A stretch of DNA of 64,000 bases from Clostridium puniceum. GTDB taxonomy: Bacteria; Bacillota; Clostridia; Clostridiales; Clostridiaceae. A program made the position numbers and the translations under genes. Below the pieces are notes generated by a model that made no database searches, had not been told where the DNA came from, and saw only the letters and a list, made by a program, of their open reading frames with translations. Of this stretch, positions 54,768 to 62,838 are shown in pieces (position 1 is the first letter of the stretch; every line of letters starts with the position of its first letter). The DNA lies in assembly GCF_002006345.1 (NCBI RefSeq), contig NZ_LZZM01000099.1, forward strand, positions 62,001-126,000, given 5' to 3'.

Positions 54768-55367
54768 TTAACTAAATTTTGAATAGAATTCTACAATTAA
54801 TGAATCATCAATTTGAATAGGAACTTCATTTCTAAGAGGATGCCTTAGAAGAGTACCTAAAAATTCATTTTCACTTTTATCTAAGTAAGGATAAGTATTA
54901 AGAAAGTTAGATAAAAAATTATTTTTAAAAGTATCATTTTTTTGTGATTTTTCCCTTAAGGCAATTATATCGCCTATATTTACATTAAAGGAAGGAATAT
55001 CTACTTTACTGCCATTTACTAAAAAATGACCATGTACTACCATTTGACGTGCTTGAGCTACAGAATTTGCAAAGCCTAATCTATATACAATATTATCAAG
55101 CCTGCATTCTAATCTCTTAATCAAGGAATAACCTGTTTGTTCTTTATCTTTTAGAGCTTTTTTTACATAAGTAGAAAATTGCTTTTCCATTACTCCATAG
55201 TATGCTCTCAATCTTTGTTTTTCTAGTAACTGTATTCCATAAGCAGAAAGCTTTTTAGCGTTTCTAGCGCTACCATTATCTGCTCTTTTCATTGCATTAG
55301 GGTGACCGATTACATTTAATCCTAATCTTCTACATAATTTAAATCTTGGTGTTCTCATTTTTGCCAT
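54768..55367 (-). CDS. rpsD: 30S ribosomal protein S4, alternative paralogue without the zinc ribbon
   Basis: 199 residues from the start at 55367 (GGAGATGA upstream), reading [20 protein letters not shown]. The S4 RNA-binding domain is '[20 protein letters not shown]' onward (~86-150), with '[20 protein letters not shown]'. Clostridial housekeeping S4 normally has a four-Cys zinc site near the N-terminus; here only one Cys is present. It stands alone, not in the rpsK-rpoA operon. Cys-free ribosomal paralogues are classically made when zinc is scarce. The Fur-family box at 55451 fits this. Confidence 0.9.
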   Translation of the reverse strand: MAKMRTPRFKLCRRLGLNVIGHPNAMKRADNGSARNAKKLSAYGIQLLEKQRLRAYYGVMEKQFSTYVKKALKDKEQTGYSLIKRLECRLDNIVYRLGFANSVAQARQMVVHGHFLVNGSKVDIPSFNVNIGDIIALREKSQKNDTFKNNFLSNFLNTYPYLDKSENEFLGTLLRHPLRNEVPIQIDDSLIVEFYSKFS

Positions 55368-55450
55368 AATAATTATCATCTCCATATAGAAATTTGCCGC
55401 GATAAAATTAAGCCTAAAATTAATATATCATATGAAAAAAGAAATGTAAA

Positions 55451-55465
55451 TGAAAATTATTATCA
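55451..55465. promoter_or_regulatory. Fur/Zur-family box between rpsD and the DUF6110-ATPase genes
   Basis: TGAAAATTATTATCA differs from the 7-1-7 box TGATAATnATTATCA at one defined position, the best match in the window. It lies 84 bases before the rpsD start and about 110 bases before the divergent gene at 55578, so it could control either or both. Confidence 0.6.
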
Positions 55466-55577
55466 ATTAGATATTTTTGTTTTAAATTATGTTACCATTG
55501 ACTAGAGAATATTGAAATGATATCATAAATTAAAAGTTGTTCTCAATTATATTATGAATGTGTAGAGGAGAGTTAAA

Positions 55578-55826
55578 ATGAAAAATTTACTTAAAAATGA
55601 AAAATCTTTATTATTTGCAGGTGGTTTATTAGTAGGAACTTTAGGCCTAAAGCTTATTAAAAGCAATGCAGCAAGAAAATTATATGTGTCAACATTAGCT
55701 AGTGGAATGAAAATGCAACAAGATGCACAGCATATGTTTGAAGAAATGAAAGAAGAAGCAGAAGATATGTGCTATGAAGCAGCGGAAACAGTTAATGAAA
55801 ATAGTAGCCGTAAGGACAAAGAATAA
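55578..55826 (+). CDS. Small membrane-associated protein (DUF6110-like)
   Basis: 82 residues: a hydrophobic N-terminal helix (LLFAGGLLVGTLGLKLI, ~12-28) and an acidic helix rich in Met and Glu (MKMQQDAQHMFEEMKEEAED). Resembles small proteins encoded directly before P1B-type ATPases (DUF6110). The Met/acidic helix could contact metal or the ATPase. AGAGGAGAG before the ATG. Confidence 0.65.
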   Translation: MKNLLKNEKSLLFAGGLLVGTLGLKLIKSNAARKLYVSTLASGMKMQQDAQHMFEEMKEEAEDMCYEAAETVNENSSRKDKE

Positions 55827-55848
55827 TAAAGTACATAAAAAATGTAAA

Positions 55849-55887
55849 AGGTTTCATGGTTTTGTATAATACAAACTATGAGACCTA
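55849..55887 (+). other. Intercistronic hairpin
   Basis: AGGTTTCAT.GTTTTGTAT pairs with ATACAAAC.ATGAGACCT, a long stem without a T run, between the small protein and the ATPase genes. It probably affects mRNA stability or sets the ratio of the two products. Confidence 0.5.
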
Positions 55888-55923
55888 AATTTAAATATTC
55901 TTAAATTAGGAAGGTGTGATAAA

Positions 55924-57999
55924 ATGAATTACGAGATAGCTCATGACATGCCAGGAAGAATAAGAATAAGGTGCGGTCAATATGCTTTTTCATTGGACGA
56001 AAGTTATGGGATTGAGTATATATTAAGCAAAAGCGGTTATGTTAAAAAGTCAAAAGCTTCTCATATAACAGGAAGTATTTTAATTTATTACGAAGAAAAT
56101 TTTCGTAATCAAGTATTAAATTTAATTTCTAAATTAAAACCAAATGAATTACCAATAATTAGTGAAGCTGATAGAGACAATTCAAAAGAAATAGAAATGA
56201 AATTTAAGAACAAAATTATAAATATGATAGGTAAACGATATTTTATAAAACTCTTTATTCCAGTTAGTGTACGAAATATATTATTAATGTTTAGGGCCGC
56301 TAAATTTATGGCAAAGGGATTAAAAAGTTTAGGACAATTAAAAATAAATGTTGATGTTTTAGATGCAGCTTCTATTGGAGCAGCTATTATTCAAAAAGAA
56401 TATTCAACAGCTAGTTCAATTATGTTTTTACTTAATGTATCAGAATTGCTGGAAAATTATGCGAGAAAAAAAGCTAAAAATGTACTTTCAAAGAGTTTAG
56501 CCATAAATATTGATAATGTATGGTTGGCTAATGATGAAGTAGAAGTATTGATTCCTATTTCAGAACTTCAAGTAGGTGACAAAATAAGAGTTAATACTGG
56601 ATATATGATACCTGTTGATGGTATAGTTCATACTGGAATCGCAATGGTTAATCAATCATCAATGACTGGGGAGCCTTTAGCTATAGAAAAGAAAACTGAT
56701 GATACAGTATATGCAGGAACAGTAGTTGAAGAAGGTACTATAGTAATAGTAGTAAAGAAATTAAGTTCTGAAAGCAGAATAAGCAAGATTATTGAATTAA
56801 TTGATCAATCTGAAAATTTAAAAGCTAATATACAAGGAAAAGCTGAAAGGTTAGCGGATAATATTGTTCCATTTAGTTTATTTGGATCATTAGTTACATA
56901 TATTTTTACAAGAAATATAACAAAATCATTAGCTATATTATTAGTTGATTATTCTTGTGCAATAAAATTATCTACACCAATATCTGTGATTTCTGCTATG
57001 AGAGAAGCGTCAAATTATAAAGTTGTTGTTAAAGGCGGTAAATATTTAGAAGCATTAGGAGAAGCAGATATTATTGTATTTGATAAGACAGGAACATTAA
57101 CAGTTGCATGTCCTAATGTAGCAAAGGTAATTCCGTTTGAGGGATTTGAAAGAGATTATGTTTTGAGAACAGCAGCATGCTTAGAAGAGCATTTTCCTCA
57201 TAGTGTAGCTAGAGCAATTGTAAAAAGAGCAGAACAAGAAAAGCTAAATCATGAAGAAGAACATGCAGAAGTACAATATGTAGTCGCTCATGGAATAGCT
57301 TCTTGTATAAATAATCAAAAAGCTTTAGTTGGAAGTTATCATTTTGTTTTTGAGGATGAAGGAATATCTTTGTCAGAAAAGCAAAAAGCTCTTATAGATA
57401 GTGAAAGCAATGATGACTCTGTAATATATTTAGCAGTTGCAGGACAAGCGGTTGGCTTTATTTGTATAAATGATCCTGTGAGAACTGGTGCTAAAGAAGT
57501 CATAGACAAATTAAGAGCTACAGGTATAGAGAATGTTGTTATGATAACTGGAGATGGAGATAAAACTGCTAAAAAAGTGGCAGAATCTTTAGGGATGGAT
57601 AAATATTATTCTCAAGTGTTACCAGAAGATAAAGCAAAAATTATTGAAGAACTTAAGGAGAAAGGACATAAAGTTATTATGGTTGGAGATGGAGTTAATG
57701 ATTCTCCAGCACTTGCAGCCGCTGATGTTTCAATTGCAATGAAAGATGGATCAGATATTGCAAAAGAGGTTGCAGATGTAACATTAATGTCATCAGATTT
57801 AGAGACCTTAATAACAATGAGGATTTTAAGTCAGAAGTTAATGAAAAAGATAAATAGAAATTTTAATTTTATTTTATTATTTAATAGTTCATTACTTTTA
57901 CTAGGGGTAACAGGATATATAAAACCAACTACTTCAGCGGTTTTACATAATTTTTCAACTATGGGAATTAGTGCGGTTAGTATGAAATCTTGCTTATAA
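55924..57999 (+). CDS. P1B-type heavy-metal-translocating ATPase
   Basis: 691 residues. Degenerate HMA-like N-terminus (HDMPGRIRIRCGQYAF, no CxxC). Actuator TGEP (MTGEPLAIEK, ~249), phosphorylation loop DKTGTLT (~388) and hinge GDGVNDSPAL (~593). The intramembrane metal motif is SCAIKLSTP rather than CPC, so it is not a typical Cu or Cd/Zn/Pb pump; relatives with an S/N-C-A motif move other metals such as Mn, Fe or Zn. Few transmembrane helices are obvious before the actuator (MFRAAKFMAKGLKSLG..). Co-directional with the small protein upstream. Confidence 0.88.
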   Translation: MNYEIAHDMPGRIRIRCGQYAFSLDESYGIEYILSKSGYVKKSKASHITGSILIYYEENFRNQVLNLISKLKPNELPIISEADRDNSKEIEMKFKNKIINMIGKRYFIKLFIPVSVRNILLMFRAAKFMAKGLKSLGQLKINVDVLDAASIGAAIIQKEYSTASSIMFLLNVSELLENYARKKAKNVLSKSLAINIDNVWLANDEVEVLIPISELQVGDKIRVNTGYMIPVDGIVHTGIAMVNQSSMTGEPLAIEKKTDDTVYAGTVVEEGTIVIVVKKLSSESRISKIIELIDQSENLKANIQGKAERLADNIVPFSLFGSLVTYIFTRNITKSLAILLVDYSCAIKLSTPISVISAMREASNYKVVVKGGKYLEALGEADIIVFDKTGTLTVACPNVAKVIPFEGFERDYVLRTAACLEEHFPHSVARAIVKRAEQEKLNHEEEHAEVQYVVAHGIASCINNQKALVGSYHFVFEDEGISLSEKQKALIDSESNDDSVIYLAVAGQAVGFICINDPVRTGAKEVIDKLRATGIENVVMITGDGDKTAKKVAESLGMDKYYSQVLPEDKAKIIEELKEKGHKVIMVGDGVNDSPALAAADVSIAMKDGSDIAKEVADVTLMSSDLETLITMRILSQKLMKKINRNFNFILLFNSSLLLLGVTGYIKPTTSAVLHNFSTMGISAVSMKSCL

Positions 58000-58041
58000 C
58001 ATTAGTTTTATAAGACTTCATGAAATTATAAAGATAATATA

Positions 58042-58092
58042 TTAATAGACTAAAAATTATTTAGTTTCATTTAATAATTTTTAGTCTATTAA
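58042..58092 (+). terminator. Intrinsic terminator after the metal ATPase
   Basis: TTAATAGACTAAAAATTATT pairs with AATAATTTTTAGTCTATTAA, 19-20 bp, flanked by A/T runs. Confidence 0.8.
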
Positions 58093-58097
58093 AACAT

Positions 58098-58139
58098 AGC
58101 AGTTATTAGATAACATTAAAATTATATCTAATAACTGCT
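58098..58139. terminator. Second hairpin between converging genes
   Basis: AGCAGTTATTAGATA pairs perfectly with TATCTAATAACTGCT. On the minus strand it lies just beyond the PNPOx-like gene and may end it. Confidence 0.65.
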
Positions 58140-58173
58140 ATTTATTATGTAAAAAAATATTGAATTTTATAGT

Positions 58174-58578
58174 TTAAAAAGTGAAAGTTTTAGAAGGCTC
58201 ACCAGATAATAAATTAGAGTAAGAAGCTTCACCATGTTGAAGATAGAAAACTTCAAAAATGGGATTATCAGCTGTTTTATATCCTTTTTTCACCAAAGGG
58301 GCATTATCGATAACAAGTTGTTTTTCATTTAAATCATTTGTAAATTGAATTTTTCCACTCATTCTAACTGTTATAAAATCTGGTGTAGTTACTATAAACT
58401 GAATGTATGGATTTTCTTTGAGTTGTGTATATGCTTTTTTTACATTGGCAGTAGTAAAGTAAAATTTACCATCCCTTATTAAATGAATATGTTGTGGTCT
58501 GCCATGTGGTTTGTTGTTTTCAGAAGTTGCTACTATACCCACATTATTTTTTTCTAAAAAGTTAATTATTTTGTCCAT
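58174..58578 (-). CDS. Pyridoxamine 5'-phosphate oxidase-like FMN-binding protein
   Basis: 134 residues of the split-barrel flavin-binding fold: 'NNVGIVATSENNKPHGRPQH' (~10-29), 'GKFYFTTANVKKAYTQLKEN' (~37-56) and 'FITVRMSGKIQF' (~67-78). Small members bind FMN or other flavins and reduce quinones, or have unknown roles; PLP synthesis is unlikely. AAGGAG precedes the ATG. Monocistronic. Confidence 0.8.
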   Translation of the reverse strand: MDKIINFLEKNNVGIVATSENNKPHGRPQHIHLIRDGKFYFTTANVKKAYTQLKENPYIQFIVTTPDFITVRMSGKIQFTNDLNEKQLVIDNAPLVKKGYKTADNPIFEVFYLQHGEASYSNLLSGEPSKTFTF

Positions 58579-58978
58579 TTTAAAATTCTCCTTTTAACAT
58601 TAAATTATTTACTGATAGAGCTTATTATTCTATAAATTTATTCTCAGCAACAAAATTTAAAATAGCCAAACTAAATAGTTGAAAATTAAATTTAATTAAA
58701 TTTAATTGTGCTCCTACTATAACACGATTCTAAATAAGTTGCAATACATTTTTTCATTGTCTTATCGTTTATATAGAAAATTTGCTCTCAATATACCTTT
58801 ATAAGTAGCGTGAAACGTTTAAATAATAGCATAAAATGAGATAAAATAGCATAAAAATTGTGATAATATATTATTATGACTTATCCAATATTTTTAAGTG
58901 ATTTTAAATCAGTATGTAAAACCACGATTTATGAGAAAAATAGGAATAGATAATTAGTTTAAAAAAAGGAGCAATTTT
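58579..58978. other. Divergent intergenic region upstream of the pectate lyase gene
   Basis: AT-rich. Contains AAACGTTT in a GTGAAACGTTTAAAT context at about 58809-58823, reminiscent of but not matching a catabolite-response element, and two direct copies of AATAGCATAAAA near 58824 and 58845. No gene is seen. Confidence 0.35.
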
Positions 58979-60649
58979 ATGAAACTAAAAAAAGTATTAA
59001 GTAATATTTTAATTGGAACTCTTTTTGTTACTTCATTTTCATTATTTGGCGAAAATAAAGCAGCAAATGCAGCAGTAACTAACTCAATACCTAATACTAG
59101 TAGGTCTATAAAAAGCTATGATAATAGTTTCTTATCAGTTACTGGCTTTGCATCTTTAAAAGGAGGAGTAAATGATAGAAGCAAATATGTAGGAACTTCT
59201 TATTATCGTACAGTGAAAAATGAAAGAGAATTTTTACAAGCAATTTTAGAGGCTAGAACTGGTGCAGTAAAGGTAATTGAGATTGCAGTAAATTTAAATT
59301 TAGGGTGGAATGAATTAAAATTAAGTTCGGATGAACTTAAAAAGTATACTTTCATTTCAAAGTATGAGAAGCCAACTAATGGATACACTAATCCAACACT
59401 AGAATCTAATGGAGTATCTAAGTTAGACATATCAAATACGAATGGATTAACTATTTTGTCCACTAAAGCAAACACAATTAAACATGTAGAATTAAAACTA
59501 CAATCATCAAGTAATGATATTATAATAAGAAATTTGAATTTTGATGAAATGTGGCAATGGGATGATGTAGGGAATCATAAAGAAGTTGGATGGACATTTA
59601 TTAAAGTAAATGGTGCTAATAATGTATGGCTAGATCACTGTAAATTTGCTATTGGAGCAGATGGAATGGTCGATATTGAAAACGGATCGTCAGGAATAAC
59701 TTTTTCATGGTGTGAATTTGGATTAGAAGCAAATGAAAATCCAGCTTCTGATAGTGCAATTTATAAGTCAATAAATTATATGGAACAAAAATATAAGGGA
59801 AATCAGCTAGACGCAAATAGCCTTTATTATAAAATGCGTAAAGGTGGAGCCACAGTAAATCAAATCATGGCTTATGCAGCTTATCATAGTAAGTGCCATT
59901 TAGTAGGTTCTGGTGATAAAGATTATGTAAACTATGTCGATAGCAATGGCAAAGAGGTTAAAGATGGAAATCAAAGATTAAGATTAACTATGGCATATTG
60001 CCGTTATAATAATGTTGGACAACGTGTACCAATGATACGTCAAGGTGTTGGGCATATGTTTAATTGTTATATTGATGATTCTACTCATATGAATTTGGAG
60101 AATAATGTTAATGCTTTTAAAAATAATAGCAAAAGCTTAGCTCGTGGAATGAATGCAAGAAATGGGGCTTCAATAGCAGCAGATACTTGCGTTTACAACG
60201 GTGTTAATGAGCCGATAGTAGGTACTGAACTTCAAGGTCAAGATACAGGTAATATGAATGCACCTTGGAATGATTTGTTTAAAAATGTTTACAATAATAA
60301 TTTAATAGTAAATTCGAAAGTTACTAATGTTAATGGAACATATACAGGTAGTAGTTGGGATAATAATGGTGTAAATTTATTTACTAAGGGTTATACTTGG
60401 TATAATAAATCAACAATAGGTAAATGGGCATGGTCATCATCAATTGTAGGTGTAGAAAAAATGAATAAATCCAATCCACCAAAAACACCATTTTCATTTC
60501 AATATAATTACAATGAAAAGTTACCATATTCATATAATATAATTCCTTTAAATGATGTGGAATCAGTAATAAAAAAATATTCTGGAGCAGGAAAAGTTAA
60601 TTTAAATGTTGCAGATTGGTTAAAGATAAGCTATAAGGAGAAAATATAA
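58979..60649 (+). CDS. Secreted pectate lyase (polysaccharide lyase family 1-like)
   Basis: 556 residues with a signal peptide ending near 'NKAANAAVTNS'. A right-handed beta-helix lyase: 'NVWLDHCKFAIGADGMVDIE' (~217-236) matches the 'WIDH' and calcium-Asp motif region of PL1 enzymes, and 'RLRLTMAYCRYNNVGQRVPM' with 'RQGVGHMFNCYI' (~335-370) contains the catalytic RxPxxR-type Arg region. Cleaves pectate by beta-elimination outside the cell. AAAGGAG precedes the ATG. Together with the expansin it indicates growth on plant cell walls. Confidence 0.88.
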   Translation: MKLKKVLSNILIGTLFVTSFSLFGENKAANAAVTNSIPNTSRSIKSYDNSFLSVTGFASLKGGVNDRSKYVGTSYYRTVKNEREFLQAILEARTGAVKVIEIAVNLNLGWNELKLSSDELKKYTFISKYEKPTNGYTNPTLESNGVSKLDISNTNGLTILSTKANTIKHVELKLQSSSNDIIIRNLNFDEMWQWDDVGNHKEVGWTFIKVNGANNVWLDHCKFAIGADGMVDIENGSSGITFSWCEFGLEANENPASDSAIYKSINYMEQKYKGNQLDANSLYYKMRKGGATVNQIMAYAAYHSKCHLVGSGDKDYVNYVDSNGKEVKDGNQRLRLTMAYCRYNNVGQRVPMIRQGVGHMFNCYIDDSTHMNLENNVNAFKNNSKSLARGMNARNGASIAADTCVYNGVNEPIVGTELQGQDTGNMNAPWNDLFKNVYNNNLIVNSKVTNVNGTYTGSSWDNNGVNLFTKGYTWYNKSTIGKWAWSSSIVGVEKMNKSNPPKTPFSFQYNYNEKLPYSYNIIPLNDVESVIKKYSGAGKVNLNVADWLKISYKEKI

Positions 60650-61260
60650 GGAGATATATAAAGCATTAGCAGTAATGAGATAATATATTATATTAGAAAG
60701 GTTTATACAAATTCATATTAAATTTAGTATTATATATAATGATATAATACTTTTGGTAGAGATGTCTTTATATTAAATTATGAGGGAAATTTATAATATG
60801 AAAATTGAATTTGAAAAAGTAAGTATTTATGAGGTTGAAGTCTTGACAAAGGGATATATGGGGGAGCTGTTAGGCTAGTTGTATTTGAGAAGAAAATTGT
60901 CTGATAATAATTATATAAAAATTTCTTAAATAAAAATAGTAACATGTATATAGGGAATATATATGTTACTATTTTAGGTTATATTTATAGGGAAAATATT
61001 TATGAAAAACTATTATTAATCTATAAATTTATTATAATATGGTATTGTGTCAAAAGTGTGACAGATATGAATTAAATTACCTAAGTGAAAGGGAATATTA
61101 TAGAAATTTAATATAAATAGTGATTCTTTATTTAATGTAGATTACTAAAAACAATGCAAAAAACTATAAGTGGGATAATTTTTTTAATCTTAATTATTGT
61201 GAAGACTATTATGTTTATTATAAGATAATAAACAATTACAAGGCTAATTAATAAAAAAAT
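60650..61260 (+). other. Intergenic region after the pectate lyase gene, with a hairpin
   Basis: A 26-codon frame from ATG 60799 (MKIEFEKVSIYEVEVLTKGY..) looks like a truncated gene start. AAAATAGTAACAT at about 60933 pairs with ATGTTACTATTTT (to 60975), a likely terminator. Nothing else is supported. Confidence 0.45.
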
Positions 61261-61266
61261 AGTAGC

Positions 61267-61295
61267 TTGACATTAAAAATTAAATTGATTATACT
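61267..61295 (+). promoter_or_regulatory. Promoter of the riboswitch-add transcript
   Basis: TTGACA at 61267-61272, a 17-base spacer, TATACT at 61290-61295. Start near 61302. Confidence 0.8.
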
Positions 61296-61317
61296 GATAA
61301 AAATTGATTAAGATAAA

Positions 61318-61390
61318 TTCACGTATAACTCCAATAATAAGGTTTGGAGGTCTCTACCAGGAACCATTAATTCCTGATTACGAAGAAGAT
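61318..61390 (+). ncRNA. Adenine riboswitch (purine family)
   Basis: The classical purine aptamer: TATAACTCC, P2 CTCCAA/TTGGAG with loop TAATAAGG, J2/3 GTCTCTAC, P3 CAGGAA/TTCCTG and then GATTACG. The pairing-determining base after P3 is U (GA-U-UAC) and not C, which specifies adenine over guanine. The next gene is adenosine deaminase, in line with the well-known add riboswitch. Confidence 0.93.
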
Positions 61391-61430
61391 GCAATTATTT
61401 GCCTTTTCTTTGTAGTCAGGATTTTTTTTA
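61374..61430 (+). terminator. Riboswitch-controlled terminator
   Basis: CTGATTACGAAGAA, which includes the 3' side of P3 and P1, pairs with TTCTTTGTAGTCAG (two G-T pairs), followed by ATTTTTTTT. Adenine binding holds the 5' arm in the aptamer and prevents the terminator, so the switch turns expression on, like pbuE of Bacillus. Confidence 0.85.
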
Positions 61431-61505
61431 TCTAAAATTTTATAAATTTAAATATATGGAAAAAAGAATATGGGAAAGAGGCTACGTATATGCAAGGAGG
61501 AAATT

Positions 61506-62504
61506 ATGAATTTAATAAATTTACCTAAAATTGAACTACATTGTCATTTGGATGGAAGTCTTAGACCAAAGACAATAATTGATATAGCAGAGAAAGAGGG
61601 GATAAAACTTCCTTCTATTGATATTAGAGATATTGAAATGGAAATAACGGCTCCATTAGAATGTAAATCTCTTGATGAATACTTAAAAGCGTTTAAAATT
61701 CCTAATTTAGTAATGCAGTCAAAAGATAGCTTAAGAAGAATAACTTTTGAACTTTTTGAAGATGCAGCAGCAGAAAATGTGAAATATATGGAGGTAAGAT
61801 TTGCACCATTACTTCATATATTAAAAGGATTAACAGTAGAAGAAATAATACAAAGTGTAATAGATGGAATTAAAGTGGCGGAAGAAAAATATGATATTAA
61901 AGGAAACGTGATATTGTCATGTATGAGAATTATGAGTGTAGATAAAGCCTTTGAAGTAGTAGAAAAGGGAAAGAAATTCCTAGGAAAAGGTGTTGTTGGA
62001 ATAGATTTATGTGCAGCAGAAGTTGAAGGTTTTTGTAAAACTTTTATAGAACCTATTAAATTAGCCAAGAAATATGGCTACGGAGTAACTATTCATGCTG
62101 GTGAAACTGGAATTGGTAAAAATGTATTAGAAGCTGTACAGCTTTTAAATGCAGAAAGAATTGGACATGGGGTATTTATAAAAGATTGCGAAGAAGCGTA
62201 TAAAGTAGTAAAGGAAAAGGGAATTACTCTTGAAATGTGTCCAACAAGCAATGTACAAACAAAAGCAGTTAATAATTTTTATGAACATCCAATATATAAT
62301 TTTTATAAAGATGGAATAAATATAACTTTAAATACTGATAACAGAACTGTATCAAACACAAATATGACTAAGGAATGCACTATAATAGCGGATCAATTTA
62401 ATATTAATTATGAAGATTATAAACAAATTTACTATAATAGTGTTGAAGCGAGCTTTGCTGATTTCGATATAAAAGAAAAACTTAAGAAATATATACATCT
62501 ATAA
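61506..62504 (+). CDS. add: Adenosine deaminase
   Basis: 332 residues from ATG 61506 with AAGGAGG upstream. Zinc ligands in HCHLDGS (~12-18), 'TIHAGETG' (~197-204; His and catalytic Glu), 'RIGHGVF' (~224-230; His) and 'NTDNRTVS' (~281-288; Asp). Converts adenosine to inosine in purine salvage. Adenine made from purine salvage would switch its expression on through the upstream riboswitch. Confidence 0.94.
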   Translation: MNLINLPKIELHCHLDGSLRPKTIIDIAEKEGIKLPSIDIRDIEMEITAPLECKSLDEYLKAFKIPNLVMQSKDSLRRITFELFEDAAAENVKYMEVRFAPLLHILKGLTVEEIIQSVIDGIKVAEEKYDIKGNVILSCMRIMSVDKAFEVVEKGKKFLGKGVVGIDLCAAEVEGFCKTFIEPIKLAKKYGYGVTIHAGETGIGKNVLEAVQLLNAERIGHGVFIKDCEEAYKVVKEKGITLEMCPTSNVQTKAVNNFYEHPIYNFYKDGINITLNTDNRTVSNTNMTKECTIIADQFNINYEDYKQIYYNSVEASFADFDIKEKLKKYIHL

Positions 62505-62838
62505 AAAATGAGAAATATAGCCAGTAATAATTGATATATAAAAAGAGCAGGCAAATATTGAAAATTAAATTGGTTGGAATTTTATTTTCACATATATTAT
62601 ATGATTGTTATAGAATATGTTAATAAATTAAATTTAAACTTCTTAAAATCGCAACTTTGACGGTTATCTTAGAACTATACACCTATAATTTCTATGTTAA
62701 GAAATTTAATTTATAACGTATATAGTGGAGTTTTTACTATAATATAACTATTTTTTATATTCACAAAAGAGTATAATATAGTGATAAAAGTTATAATGTT
62801 GGATAAATTTATAAGATAAATTTTATAGGAGTAGCTTT
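62505..62838 (+). other. Intergenic region before the TPR protein
   Basis: 333 bases of AT-rich sequence. No gene, riboswitch or clear terminator is seen. ATATTCACAAAAGAGTATAATATAG near 62756 may hold the promoter of the following gene. Confidence 0.35.

Noticed and set aside
58809..58823. Catabolite-response element before the pectate lyase gene
   Set aside because: AAACGTTT is palindromic, but the spacing does not match the cre consensus; mentioned only as a note.
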